Assembly (NCBI GenBank): GCA_000419465.1
Contig: ATTB01000001.1
Location: 62,001-126,000 of the forward strand
Reading direction: 5' to 3'
Source of the DNA: an alpha proteobacterium SCGC AAA028-C07
Lineage (GTDB): Bacteria; Pseudomonadota; Alphaproteobacteria; Pelagibacterales; Pelagibacteraceae
DNA: 64,000 nt
In this document: positions 9,474 to 19,126 of the stretch, piece after piece
How positions within the stretch are numbered: position 1 is the first letter of the stretch
Layout of the letters: every line of letters starts with the position of its first letter
Program-made: the position numbers and the translations under genes
The notes under the pieces: model-generated
What the model was told of the DNA's origin: nothing
Databases searched by the model: none
The model's input: only the letters and a program-made list of their open reading frames with translations

Positions 9474-10774
9474 TGCTCTCACTAGAACAGTGTAGCCAAA
9501 AAAAATTTTTAGTTTTTGGACTTGGTATTAGTGGTAATGCAACTTTGACTCAGTTAAAAAAAAATAAAGCAAACATTGAATGCTGGGATGATAGCAAACA
9601 ACTAAGGGAAAAATTTAAGAATAGATATCGAGTAAATAAAGATTGGTTTAAGAGTAGTTACGATTTTATAGTTATATCACCAGGAATTAACATCTATTCA
9701 CATTCAAAAAAATCTTTTTTTCAGAAAAATACAAATAAAATTATTACTGACTTAGATTTATTTTGTAGTTCTATTAAAGATCAAAAAGTTATTTTGGTAA
9801 CTGGCACTAATGGTAAATCTACCATGTGTAAATTAATTTACGATTTGTTAAAAAATTCAAAAAAGAAAGTCTATATTGGGGGGAATTATGGAACTCCTGT
9901 ATTAAATTTACCATATAAAGAAAAATCCGCAATTTTTGTACTCGAATTGTCATCTTATCAACTCGACTATTCTTTGCGTTTAACAAGTTCAGTTTCGATT
10001 TTATTGAATGTTAGCCCAGATCATATTGAAAGACACAAAAGTTTTGAAAAATATATTTTAGCAAAGCTTAAAATTTTTAAAGGATTAACACAGACAGGCA
10101 AAGGTTTTTTAGATTTAAGTAACGATAAGCAATCTAAAATATTTAAAGTTTTAAAATCTGAAAAATACAATCAAAGAAATATTCAATTAATTAAAAAAAA
10201 TATTCATCATCATATTAAAGATAGTTTAATTAGCGCGGCACTAAAAGGATCTCATTTTAGTAACTGTCTTTATATTGCATTGCAAATCGCAAAATTATTT
10301 AACATTTCAAAAAAAGTTTATTTAAAAACAATTAAAGATTTTAGTGGGCTTTCCCATAGACAAGAAATTATCAAAATAAAAAATAATTTAACTTTTGTAA
10401 ATGATTCTAAAGCGACAAATTTTGCATCAACCGAAGTTGCTTTAAATAATTATAAAAATATTCACTGGATTGTAGGTGGTATTGCAAAAGAAAAAGACAA
10501 GATAACTATTAAAAAGTTTAAGAGATCTATATTGAAAGCTTATATTATTGGAAAAAATATAAATTTTTTTCTAAAAAAAATTAAAAATACTATTAAATAT
10601 AATGCTAGCCACTCTCTTAAGAATGCATTGTTATCAGCTGTAAGCGAGACAAAAAAGAATCCGAATTTAAAGCAAGTTATATTATTAAGTCCTTCTGCCG
10701 CATCTTTTGACCAGTATAAAAATTTTGAACATCGGGGCAATACTTTCAAGCAGTTAGTAAAAAAGTATTCATGA
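9473..10774 (+). CDS. murD: UDP-MurNAc-L-alanine:D-glutamate ligase MurD
   Basis: MurD adds D-glutamate to UDP-MurNAc-L-Ala in the cytoplasm. A Rossmann-like N-terminus (FGLGISGNAT, residues 15-24) binds the UDP part, and the ATP loop GTNGKST is at 111-117. Further Mur ligase motifs are ELSSYQLD, NVSPDHIERH and the C-terminal FVNDSKATN. The length of 433 residues is typical. It is coupled to mraY through TAATG and to ftsW through a 4-bp ATGA overlap. Confidence 0.95.
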   Translation: MLSLEQCSQKKFLVFGLGISGNATLTQLKKNKANIECWDDSKQLREKFKNRYRVNKDWFKSSYDFIVISPGINIYSHSKKSFFQKNTNKIITDLDLFCSSIKDQKVILVTGTNGKSTMCKLIYDLLKNSKKKVYIGGNYGTPVLNLPYKEKSAIFVLELSSYQLDYSLRLTSSVSILLNVSPDHIERHKSFEKYILAKLKIFKGLTQTGKGFLDLSNDKQSKIFKVLKSEKYNQRNIQLIKKNIHHHIKDSLISAALKGSHFSNCLYIALQIAKLFNISKKVYLKTIKDFSGLSHRQEIIKIKNNLTFVNDSKATNFASTEVALNNYKNIHWIVGGIAKEKDKITIKKFKRSILKAYIIGKNINFFLKKIKNTIKYNASHSLKNALLSAVSETKKNPNLKQVILLSPSAASFDQYKNFEHRGNTFKQLVKKYS

Positions 10775-11895
10775 TTAACTTTGGAAGAACTAACACTAAT
10801 CAACTCGCTCTTTGGTGGAGGAATATTGATAAACTACTATTTATTCTGGTAATTTCCTTAATGCTTTTAGGAATATTTTTTGCTTATTCTTCTACTTCCA
10901 GTGTTGCTTCAGAAAAAATTTACAAAACAGATTATCTTTTAATAGCAAAACACATCTTATTTGCTTTTTTTAGTTTCTTAATTTTAACCTCTTTGTCTTT
11001 ATTAGAAGCAAAGCAAATAGAAAAATATTGTATTTTAGGTTTCATTATTACCTCTTTTTTATTATTGTCTGTTCTAATATTTGGAGTTGAAGTTAAAGGT
11101 TCTAAAAGATGGATAAATTTAATTTTTTTTAGATTTCAGCCAATTGAAATTTACAAACCTTTTTTTATTTTGTTATGTTCTTTAATTATTTCTAATTCAA
11201 AAATTGGAGATCTTAAATTAAGAATTTTTTTTAGTTTCTGTGTATTATTTTTTTCCTTATTATTATTACTTAATCAACCAGACGTAGGTCAAAGTTTGTT
11301 AATTTTTTCAGTTTGGTTAATTTTGATATTTGTTTCTGGAGTTAGTATTGTTCTTCTTATTTCTTTGGGATCGGCTATTTTTATTGGAATAGCGTCAGTA
11401 ATATTATTATTTAGCGAAAGATTTTCTTATATTTTTAGAAGATTGAAAACTTTTATCGACCCCAATAAAGGCGATAATTTGCAAACACAAAAAGCACTAG
11501 AGGCAATTAAACAAGGTGGATTTACAGGAAGAGGAATAGGCGAGGGAATATTAAAAGAAAGAGTTCCTGAAGCTCATACAGATTTTGTTTTGGCTGTTAT
11601 AGGCGAAGAATTTGGTATTTTAATGATATTAATAATTTTTTTAATAATAACTTTTATTTTTTTAAGAGTTTATTCTCAATGTAATACTGAAAATAATCTT
11701 TTTAGAAAATTAGTATTAATAGGATTGTCCTGCTTAATTTATTTGCAATCTATTATTAACTTGGGAGTTACATTGAATATACTTCCAAATAAAGGAATGA
11801 CCTTTCCTTTCATAAGCTATGGAGGCTCATCTATGATTGGCTCTGGAATAATATTTGGAATATTACTTTGTTTTACTAAAAGAAAATTATCTTAA
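10771..11895 (+). CDS. ftsW: septal lipid II glycosyltransferase FtsW
   Basis: FtsW is the SEDS-family polymerase that joins lipid II units into septal glycan, working with FtsI. The 374-residue protein has about ten membrane helices. SEDS motifs are clear: KGSKRWI near residue 108, NQPDVGQS near 168, the loop EAHTDFVLAVIGEEFG near 268, and the C-terminal GMTFPFISYGGSS near 345. The order murD-ftsW-murG is the usual one and supports ftsW rather than rodA. The coupling is by 4-bp and 1-bp overlaps on either side. Confidence 0.95.
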   Translation: MINFGRTNTNQLALWWRNIDKLLFILVISLMLLGIFFAYSSTSSVASEKIYKTDYLLIAKHILFAFFSFLILTSLSLLEAKQIEKYCILGFIITSFLLLSVLIFGVEVKGSKRWINLIFFRFQPIEIYKPFFILLCSLIISNSKIGDLKLRIFFSFCVLFFSLLLLLNQPDVGQSLLIFSVWLILIFVSGVSIVLLISLGSAIFIGIASVILLFSERFSYIFRRLKTFIDPNKGDNLQTQKALEAIKQGGFTGRGIGEGILKERVPEAHTDFVLAVIGEEFGILMILIIFLIITFIFLRVYSQCNTENNLFRKLVLIGLSCLIYLQSIINLGVTLNILPNKGMTFPFISYGGSSMIGSGIIFGILLCFTKRKLS

Positions 11896-12974
11896 TGAAA
11901 AAAATTTTAATTTGTACCGGCGGTACTGGGGGCCATATATTTCCAGCTATATCACTTGCTGAATATCTAGAAAAAAAAAATTTTAATGTAGATTTTATTA
12001 CTGATTATAGAGCTAAAAAATTTATTAATAACATTAATAAAAAAAAAATTAATTTTATCAATATACAAACGCCCACAGGAAAAAAAGGGTTAGGATTAAT
12101 TTATTCTATATTTTTAATATTTATTTCATTTTTATATTCAATTTTTTTTCTTTTATTAAAGAAGCCACAGTTGATTATTGGTTCAGGGGGCTACGTTTCT
12201 TTTTCAATTTTATTAGCAGCAAGATTATTAAAAAAAAAGTTTGTTATTTACGAAACAAACTCCGTAGTCGGAAGGGTTAATAAATTTTTTTTAAATAGTT
12301 CGACAAAAATATTTACTGGATACCCATTAAAAAATTTAAATATTAGTAATGATAAAGTTACTTTTGTTGGTCAACTAATTAGAGAGCAAATTTATTTAGC
12401 AAAGGAAAATAATTATTTTAAAAAGGATGATAATTTTGATTTTACTTTGCTTATTATTGGCGGCAGCCAAGGTGCGGAAATTTTTAGTAAAACGTTACCG
12501 CAGTCGTTAAATAAATTATTTAATTTAAATAAAAAAATAAGAATTTTTCATCAAGTTGGAAATAAAGAACAAGAATTAAAAATAGATTTTTCTTATAAAA
12601 ATAATCCTAATGTTACTATTTTTAATTTTGAACCAAATATTGAAAAATATATGATGTTATCAGATTTGGTCATTACAAGAGCTGGTTCCTCAACATTATC
12701 AGAGCTAGCTTTATTGCAGATACCATTTATAGCAGTCCCCTTTAAAGACTCTCTAGACAATCATCAATTTTATAATGCAGATTACTTTTTAAGAATAAAT
12801 GCTTGCTGGCTTATTGATCAACAAGATCTAAACAGCGAAAAATTATTTGATTTAGTCAAAGAATTGATGCTGAGCAAGGAAAAGTTACTTGAAAAAAAGA
12901 GCAAATTAAAAGAATTAACCAAAACAGATGTTAATGAAATTTTTGAAAAAGAAATTAATAAAATTCTATCATGA
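11895..12974 (+). CDS. murG: lipid II synthase MurG
   Basis: MurG is a membrane-associated GT-B glycosyltransferase that transfers GlcNAc from UDP-GlcNAc to lipid I. The N-terminal glycine loop CTGGTGGHIFPA is at residues 7-18. A membrane-contact and second glycine loop follows (IIGSGGYVSF near 92), then the UDP-GlcNAc loop IIGGSQGAEIF near 186 and the C-terminal TRAGSSTLSELALLQIPFI. The length of 359 residues is normal. The start codon overlaps the ftsW stop as TAATG. Confidence 0.96.
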   Translation: MKKILICTGGTGGHIFPAISLAEYLEKKNFNVDFITDYRAKKFINNINKKKINFINIQTPTGKKGLGLIYSIFLIFISFLYSIFFLLLKKPQLIIGSGGYVSFSILLAARLLKKKFVIYETNSVVGRVNKFFLNSSTKIFTGYPLKNLNISNDKVTFVGQLIREQIYLAKENNYFKKDDNFDFTLLIIGGSQGAEIFSKTLPQSLNKLFNLNKKIRIFHQVGNKEQELKIDFSYKNNPNVTIFNFEPNIEKYMMLSDLVITRAGSSTLSELALLQIPFIAVPFKDSLDNHQFYNADYFLRINACWLIDQQDLNSEKLFDLVKELMLSKEKLLEKKSKLKELTKTDVNEIFEKEINKILS

Positions 12975-14377
12975 CTTTTAAAATTACGACTAATGACCAA
13001 GTTCATTTTATTGGTATAGGAGGAATAGGCATGAGCGGTATAGCCGAAATCATGCATAATATTGGATTTAAAGTTCAGGGTAGCGATCCATCAAGAAATA
13101 ATAAAAATATAAAAAGATTACAAAAACTTGGATTAAAAGTTTTCTTTAATCATGCAAAAAAAAATGTAGGAAATTCCAAACTAGTCGTATTTTCATCTGC
13201 AATTAGCAAAGATAATCCAGAGTTAAGAGAGGCAAAAAGAAAAAAAATACCAGTTATTCAGAGAGTAGAGATGCTTTCTGAAATTGTTAAGTTAAAAAAA
13301 AACATAGTCATTAGCGGAGCTCATGGAAAAACAACAATTACATCATTGATATCAACAATTTTATCTAAAGCAAAATTAGATCCAATGATTATTAATGGTG
13401 GAATATTAAACTCAATTAATTCAAATGCATTGTTTGGAAAAGGAGATTGGGCGGTTGTTGAAGCAGATGAATCTGATGGCAGTTTTTTAAAAATACCCAT
13501 TACTTATTCTGTAGTTAGTAATATTGATAAAGAACATTTAGATTATTATAAAAATTTTAATAATTTATATAAGAGTTTTGAAACTTTTATAAATAAAACA
13601 CCTTTAATTGGTAAATCATTTGTTTGTACTGATGATAAATTTTTAAAAAAGATTTTAAGAAAAAAAAATAAGTCTAATATTATTACTTATGGTTTTGAAA
13701 GAGGATCAGATCTCCACCCTTACAATGTAAAGAATTCAGGGAAGATGATGGTTTTTAACATATCTGTAAAACTTAATAACAAAGTTGAACATATTAAAAA
13801 TGTTGAGTTAAATTTATTAGGCAGACATAATGTTCTTAATGCAACCGCTGCAATTGGAGTTGCTAAAAGCTTAGGTATTAAAAACAATACTATCAAAGCA
13901 ACTTTAAAAAATTTTTTGGGAGTGCAAAGAAGATTAACTAAAATAACTAATTTTAGAGGAAGTGAAATTTACGATGATTACGCTCATCATCCAACAGAAA
14001 TTATCTCAGTTTTAAATGCTATTAAATCTGGTTTTAAGGAAAAAAAAATCGTAACGGTATTTCAGCCCCATAGATACTCAAGAGTAGCCTCATTAAAAAA
14101 AGAATTCGCAAATGCATTTAAGGATAGTGATTTAGTTGTTTTATGTCCTATTTATGCAGCAAGCGAGAAACCAATAAAAAATATTAATCATTATGAATTG
14201 GCTAAGCTAATCAATAAGAATTCAAAAAAAGATGTTATATGTATTGAAAATCAATTTGATTTAGAAAGATTTATAAAACGTCATACCTATGGAAATGAAG
14301 TTATAGTTTGCATGGGGGCCGGGAGTATTAGTAGTTGGATTAGAGAAATCGCTGTTAATTTAAAAAATGAGCATTAA
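12971..14377 (+). CDS. murC: UDP-MurNAc:L-alanine ligase MurC
   Basis: MurC adds the first amino acid, L-alanine, to UDP-MurNAc. The N-terminal UDP-binding loop FIGIGGIGMSGIAEI lies at about residues 13-27, and the ATP loop SGAHGKTT is near 115. VEADESDGSF and the HHPTEI motif (near residue 340) are MurC hallmarks. The length is 468 residues. The start overlaps the murG end by 4 bp (ATGA), and the end overlaps murB by 11 bp. Confidence 0.96.
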   Translation: MTFKITTNDQVHFIGIGGIGMSGIAEIMHNIGFKVQGSDPSRNNKNIKRLQKLGLKVFFNHAKKNVGNSKLVVFSSAISKDNPELREAKRKKIPVIQRVEMLSEIVKLKKNIVISGAHGKTTITSLISTILSKAKLDPMIINGGILNSINSNALFGKGDWAVVEADESDGSFLKIPITYSVVSNIDKEHLDYYKNFNNLYKSFETFINKTPLIGKSFVCTDDKFLKKILRKKNKSNIITYGFERGSDLHPYNVKNSGKMMVFNISVKLNNKVEHIKNVELNLLGRHNVLNATAAIGVAKSLGIKNNTIKATLKNFLGVQRRLTKITNFRGSEIYDDYAHHPTEIISVLNAIKSGFKEKKIVTVFQPHRYSRVASLKKEFANAFKDSDLVVLCPIYAASEKPIKNINHYELAKLINKNSKKDVICIENQFDLERFIKRHTYGNEVIVCMGAGSISSWIREIAVNLKNEH

Positions 14378-15275
14378 TTTTTATTCAGAACTTAAAAAAA
14401 ATCTATATGGAGAGCTGAGAGAAAATTTTGATTTATCCAAATCTAATTGGCTTGGAATTGGAGGAAAAGCAAATTTTTTTTTTAAGCCGAAAGATTTAAA
14501 AGATTTACAAATATTTTTAAGAAATAATAATAAGCATTTTCCAATTATTGTAATTGGTTCTGGTTCAAATTTATTAATTAGAGATAAAGGGTTTGATGGA
14601 GTGGTTATTAAATTTGGGAAAGATTTTGATTATATAAAAATTAATAACGACATTATAAATTGTGGACCTGCAACGCCAAAATCAATTTTAGCAGAATATG
14701 CGGCCAATAATAATTTAACTGGTTTTGAATTTCTATATTGTATTCCAGGAACGATTGCTGGTGGAGTAGTCATGAATTCAGGCTGTTATGGTGGCGATAT
14801 ATCCAAAGTGGTGTTGAGCGTTACAGTTATCGATATGAATGGTGAAATTAAGATCATTAGTAATAAAGATATTAATTTTTCATATCGACATAGTTCACTT
14901 ACTAAAAATCAAATTATTACCAATATTGAAATGAAAGGATCTTTTCTCGAAAAACAAAAAATATTAGAAATTATGAAAAATTTAAAAAATAAAAAAGATT
15001 CTGAGCAGCCACAGAAAATTAAAACAGGCGGTAGTACTTTTAAAAATCCAAAGAATTCAGAAAAAAAAGCTTGGCAATTGATAAAAGAGTCTGGTTGCGC
15101 GGATTTAAGAGTTGGCGGAATTAAATTATCTAATTTACATTGTAATTTTTTAGAGAATTTAGATAAAGCAAGCTCACAAGATGCTGAAAATTTAATTGAA
15201 AAAATAAAAAAAGAAGTTTTTAAAAAGACTAATGTAAATTTAGAGCTAGAATTAGAAGTTGTAGGAAAAAAATGA
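14367..15275 (+). CDS. murB: UDP-N-acetylenolpyruvoylglucosamine reductase MurB
   Basis: MurB reduces the enolpyruvyl group of UDP-GlcNAc-enolpyruvate to give UDP-MurNAc, using FAD and NADPH. FAD-binding motifs are visible: VIGSGSNLLIRD near residue 65 and IPGTIAGGVVMNSGCYGGD near 128. The catalytic-serine segment GGSTFKNP is near 220, and SYRHSSL near 173 also fits. The length of 302 residues matches the shorter MurB type. It overlaps murC by 11 bp and ddl by 4 bp. Confidence 0.95.
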   Translation: MSINFYSELKKNLYGELRENFDLSKSNWLGIGGKANFFFKPKDLKDLQIFLRNNNKHFPIIVIGSGSNLLIRDKGFDGVVIKFGKDFDYIKINNDIINCGPATPKSILAEYAANNNLTGFEFLYCIPGTIAGGVVMNSGCYGGDISKVVLSVTVIDMNGEIKIISNKDINFSYRHSSLTKNQIITNIEMKGSFLEKQKILEIMKNLKNKKDSEQPQKIKTGGSTFKNPKNSEKKAWQLIKESGCADLRVGGIKLSNLHCNFLENLDKASSQDAENLIEKIKKEVFKKTNVNLELELEVVGKK

Positions 15276-16192
15276 ACAAAGAAAAAGTTACAGTTTTAAT
15301 GGGTGGGATTTCTGCCGAAAGAGATGTCAGCTTAGATAGCGGTAAAGCCTGTGCAAAAGCTCTTTCAGAAATTGGTTTTGATGTGACAAGTTTAGATGCA
15401 AAAGATGATTTTATTGAAAAGTTAATTAAGAATAAACCTGATAAAGTTTTTAATGCTTTACATGGAAGATTTGGAGAAGATGGTTCTATTCAGGGATTAT
15501 TAGAACATTTAAAAATACCCTACACTCATTCTGGAATTTTATCTTCAGCAATTGCAATGGATAAATTAACATCAAAAAAAATTTTTAAAGAAGCCAAAAT
15601 TAGTTCGCCCGAGTATCAAGTAATTAAAACTGTGGAAGATTTTCAAAGTTCAAAAATTGGATACCCTTGCGTAGTTAAACCAAACAATGAAGGATCAAGT
15701 GTAGGTGTTTATATTTTTAATGAACCAAAGAAATCTGATGAAGACACAATTGTCACCCTATTAAAAAAATATAATTTTTTAATTCTAGAAAAATATATTC
15801 CAGGAAGAGAAATACAGGTTGCGGTTATGGGATCAAAAGCTTTAGGTGGAATAGAAATTGTGCCGACAAGATCCTTTTATGATTATGAAGCCAAATATTC
15901 AGCTAATGCTAAAACAAAACATATTATTCCTATTAAAATAAATGAAACTGACTATAAAAAAATTTTAGATATGGCTTTACAGGCACATAATATTTTAGGC
16001 TGCAGAGGAGTAACGAGGTCTGATTTTAGATATAATGAATCTGACAAAGTTAATAAAATTTATATTCTTGAGGTAAATACCCAGCCAGGTATGACAAGTT
16101 TATCTTTAGTTCCGGAGATTGCAAATTATTACGGCATTTCTTTTAATGAATTAGTTAAATGGATAATTAATGATGCTTCTATTAATAGATGA
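15272..16192 (+). CDS. ddl: D-alanine:D-alanine ligase
   Basis: Ddl joins two D-alanines with ATP to make the dipeptide used by MurF. It is an ATP-grasp enzyme of 306 residues: the N-terminal VLMGGISAERDVSLDSG motif is at 9-25, HGRFGEDGSIQG near 65, the ATP loop VKPNNEGSSVGV near 130, and the C-terminal metal and substrate motif EVNTQPGMTSLSLVP near 270. The position between murB and ftsQ is the classic ddlB location. It overlaps both neighbours by 4 bp. Confidence 0.96.
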   Translation: MNKEKVTVLMGGISAERDVSLDSGKACAKALSEIGFDVTSLDAKDDFIEKLIKNKPDKVFNALHGRFGEDGSIQGLLEHLKIPYTHSGILSSAIAMDKLTSKKIFKEAKISSPEYQVIKTVEDFQSSKIGYPCVVKPNNEGSSVGVYIFNEPKKSDEDTIVTLLKKYNFLILEKYIPGREIQVAVMGSKALGGIEIVPTRSFYDYEAKYSANAKTKHIIPIKINETDYKKILDMALQAHNILGCRGVTRSDFRYNESDKVNKIYILEVNTQPGMTSLSLVPEIANYYGISFNELVKWIINDASINR

Positions 16193-16857
16193 TCAAAACA
16201 AAGAGATATATTTTTCTCGCTTTATTAATTTTTCTCACAACGTTTAATCCAGAGCTACCTTTATTAAAGCTTGGTTTTTTTATTATTAAAACAGTTAATG
16301 TTTCTGGTTCAAAAAATACTGACTTAGAAAAACTCAAAAAACAATTTAACTTCTTAGTTAACACTAGCATTTTAAGTATTGACCATAAAAAAATGAATGA
16401 AGTGGTTTCACAAAATGAATGGATTCATTTTTTAAATATTAATAAAAAATTTCCATCAACATTTAATGTGATGGTAGTTGAGCATGAGCCTTTTGTTTTT
16501 TGGAAAAAAGGCAATAATAATTTAATAATTACCAAAGAATTTACTTTAATAGAAAAATTTAATTCAAATAATTTTTCCAATCAAACTCAAGCAAAAGGCA
16601 ATTTTGATATTGAAGATCTAAGAAGATTATATAAAGCGTTAAATAATAATAATTTTGATTTAGCCAACATTGCTAGCTTTGAATTTATAAATTCGGAAAG
16701 ATGGGATTTATTTTTAAAAGGTAATAAAAAAATTATGCTCGGCAGATATGATTATAATCAACAGATTAACAATCTAAATAAAGTGCTTATTCAGTCCAAA
16801 GATGAAAAATTTACATATGTCGACTTAAGACTTAAGAACAAAATTTTTGTAAAATAG
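16189..16857 (+). CDS. ftsQ: cell division protein FtsQ
   Basis: FtsQ is a bitopic divisome protein that anchors FtsL/FtsB. A short basic N-terminus is followed by a membrane segment at about residues 6-20 and a POTRA-like domain that begins near GFFIIKTVNVSGSKNTDLEK. The beta-rich FtsQ region follows. At 222 residues it is shorter than many homologues, mainly because the cytoplasmic head is almost absent. The sequence is weakly conserved, so the call relies on topology and on the ddl-ftsQ-ftsA order. It starts inside the ddl stop region (4-bp overlap). Confidence 0.85.
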   Translation: MIKTKRYIFLALLIFLTTFNPELPLLKLGFFIIKTVNVSGSKNTDLEKLKKQFNFLVNTSILSIDHKKMNEVVSQNEWIHFLNINKKFPSTFNVMVVEHEPFVFWKKGNNNLIITKEFTLIEKFNSNNFSNQTQAKGNFDIEDLRRLYKALNNNNFDLANIASFEFINSERWDLFLKGNKKIMLGRYDYNQQINNLNKVLIQSKDEKFTYVDLRLKNKIFVK

Positions 16858-16860
16858 ATA

Positions 16861-18093
16861 ATGATTCAAAAAAATGAATTAATTGCATCTATAGATATTG
16901 GCTCTTCAAAAATTAAGTGTCTAATTGTAAAGTTAAAAAATAATAAAATTGAGATTTTAGGAAAATCAATTGTTGCATCAAAAGGTATTACAAAAGGCTT
17001 AGTTACGAATTTTCATGAAGCAAATGTAGCAGTACGTGAGTGTTTAGAAATTTCTGAAAAGCAAGCCGGTATTTCATTAGAAAATATTATTGTAAACGCA
17101 GAGTTTGAAAATATTTCTAGTAACTTATTAACAGAATATAAAAGTGTACATGGCGATCAAATCGAGCATGAAAAAGATATTCAAGGCTTGATACATATTG
17201 CTGTAGATGAAATTGCTAAAAATAATAAAGATAATGCAATTATACACATATTTTCATCTAATTATAAAATTGATAAAAAAATTAATGTTGAAAATCCAGT
17301 TGGATTTAAAGCAAATATTTTTTCAGCTGACATTCATGCAGTTTTAGCGGAACACTCTTCTATTGATAATTTAAAAAATATTATCAATTCTTGCGAATTG
17401 TCAGTTGAGAATTATGTCTTTGGTACTTATGCGTTAGGTTTATCTTTTTTAAATCAAAATGATTTAAACGAAGGAGCCATTTGCATTGATTTTGGGAAAG
17501 ATAAGACAAGTTTCGCTATATTTGAAAATAGCACTCTTTCATATGTAGGTGTTATTCCCTACGGTTCAAATCAGATTTCAAAAGACTTAGCTAAAGTTTT
17601 AGACATTAAAATAGAGATCGCCGAGAGAATTAAAGTTGAGAGCGGAGAATGTATTTTAAATGAGAATACAAAAGATAAGATTGAATATTTACCAGTTCAT
17701 TTGTTCCCAGATGATGATTTTAGAAAAATATCAAAAACAATTGTTAATACTATTATTAATTCTAGAGTTGAAGAAATTTTACAGCTAATTTATAGGAAAA
17801 TTAAAACTTACAATTCAATAGATATAAAAACTAAAAAAATTTATCTTTCCGGCAGAGGATCAAACTTAGTTGGTCTAACAAGTTTAATAAAAAAATACTT
17901 TTCACAAAGAACGGAGCTTGTTTTGCAAATAAAACAAGAAGATGAAAATTTAGTTAATAATTTATCCCAGGATTTTTTAGTTTGTTATGGAATGGTTAAG
18001 AACTATTTTTATGGATTTCCATCGGAAGCTTTGCCAATTAAATTTAAAAATACAGGCTTTTTTTCAAGACTTTTATCTATTTTTCAAAAGTAG
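16861..18093 (+). CDS. ftsA: cell division protein FtsA
   Basis: FtsA is the actin-fold ATPase that ties FtsZ filaments to the membrane. The phosphate-1 motif IASIDIGSSKIKCLIV is at residues 8-23, the phosphate-2 type motif CIDFGKDKTSFAIF near 205, and the adenosine motif YLSGRGSNLVGL near 330. The C-terminal GFFSRLLSIFQK (about 399-410) is an amphipathic helix, the expected membrane-targeting sequence. The length is 410 residues. Normally ftsZ would come next; here lpxC follows after a 65-bp gap and no remnant of ftsZ is seen. Confidence 0.96.
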   Translation: MIQKNELIASIDIGSSKIKCLIVKLKNNKIEILGKSIVASKGITKGLVTNFHEANVAVRECLEISEKQAGISLENIIVNAEFENISSNLLTEYKSVHGDQIEHEKDIQGLIHIAVDEIAKNNKDNAIIHIFSSNYKIDKKINVENPVGFKANIFSADIHAVLAEHSSIDNLKNIINSCELSVENYVFGTYALGLSFLNQNDLNEGAICIDFGKDKTSFAIFENSTLSYVGVIPYGSNQISKDLAKVLDIKIEIAERIKVESGECILNENTKDKIEYLPVHLFPDDDFRKISKTIVNTIINSRVEEILQLIYRKIKTYNSIDIKTKKIYLSGRGSNLVGLTSLIKKYFSQRTELVLQIKQEDENLVNNLSQDFLVCYGMVKNYFYGFPSEALPIKFKNTGFFSRLLSIFQK

Positions 18094-18158
18094 AAATCGT
18101 AACAAAAGGTGATTAGCTATTGTTATGGATTTTACTAAATATCTATTTCATCAAAGAT

Positions 18159-19076
18159 ATGTATCAAAAGACTTTAAAGTCAAAAATCAATTTCAAAGGT
18201 GTGGGTCTACACAGCGGATTAGTTGCTAATCTTGTTGTTAAGCCATCAGCTCCTAATTCGGGAATAACCTTTGTTAGAGTCGATTATAAAGGAAAAGAAA
18301 AAATTATTCAGGCGCATATTAGCAATGCTTTGCCAGCAAAATTGTGCACTACTATTTCTAATAAACATGTTTCAATTTCAACCATCGAACATTTAATGTC
18401 TGCTTTATCAGGAATGAGCATTGATAATGCCATAGTAGAAGTCGATAGCCAAGAATTGCCAATACTAGATGGAAGTTCAAAAGAGTTTGCGGTTGCCATA
18501 CAAGACGTCGGCACTACAGTACAAAGTTCAGAAAAAAAATATATTAAAATTTTAAAAAAAATTATTATTAAAGATAAAGATAAGTCTATTTCAATTGAAC
18601 CAACAAATAAAAATAAATTAGAAATAGATTATGAAATTGATTTTCATGATCGTGTTATTAAAAGACAAAGTAAAAAAATAGATCTAGAGAAAAATGGGTT
18701 TATGGAAGTTCATGACTCTAGAACCTTTTGTTTGCAAAAAGATCTAGAAAATATATTTAAGATGGGACTTGCAAAAGGAGGTTCTTTAGAAAATGCAATC
18801 GTTGTTTCTGAAGACAAAGTTCTAAACCAAGATGGTTTAAGACATAAAGATGAATTTGTAAGACATAAAATTTTAGACTGTATAGGTGACTTATATTTAG
18901 CCGGTTATTCACTTATTGGAAAAGTAAATTGTTATCAAGGCGGTCATGATATGACTCGTAAACTATTAGAAGCTTTAATAAAAAATAAAAATGCGTGGAA
19001 TTTAGCAACTCAAAAAACAAAAAATTTCTCTAGTGTTAGTTCTTATTCACCAAATCAACTTGTAGTGAATTTATAG
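18159..19076 (+). CDS. lpxC: UDP-3-O-acyl-GlcNAc deacetylase LpxC
   Basis: LpxC is the zinc enzyme for the committed step of lipid A synthesis. I chose the ATG at 18159, giving 305 residues and an N-terminus MYQKTLKSKINFKGVGLHSG; a longer frame from a TTG at 18120 adds 13 unconvincing residues. With this start, the zinc ligands are H78 (in STIEHLMSAL), H236 and D240 (in RHKILDCIGD), and the catalytic histidine lies in YQGGHDMTRKLLEAL near 263. These match the E. coli enzyme closely in position. Its location after the division genes is standard. Confidence 0.96.
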   Translation: MYQKTLKSKINFKGVGLHSGLVANLVVKPSAPNSGITFVRVDYKGKEKIIQAHISNALPAKLCTTISNKHVSISTIEHLMSALSGMSIDNAIVEVDSQELPILDGSSKEFAVAIQDVGTTVQSSEKKYIKILKKIIIKDKDKSISIEPTNKNKLEIDYEIDFHDRVIKRQSKKIDLEKNGFMEVHDSRTFCLQKDLENIFKMGLAKGGSLENAIVVSEDKVLNQDGLRHKDEFVRHKILDCIGDLYLAGYSLIGKVNCYQGGHDMTRKLLEALIKNKNAWNLATQKTKNFSSVSSYSPNQLVVNL

Positions 19077-19126
19077 TTTTAGTGGTAAAACTTAATTAAA
19101 AGAAATAATAATTACTTTTAATTTTA

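Noticed and set aside
18120-18158. Longer LpxC from a TTG at 18120
   Set aside because: The extra 13 residues do not resemble LpxC, and the ATG at 18159 gives a 305-residue protein with zinc ligands close to the E. coli positions.
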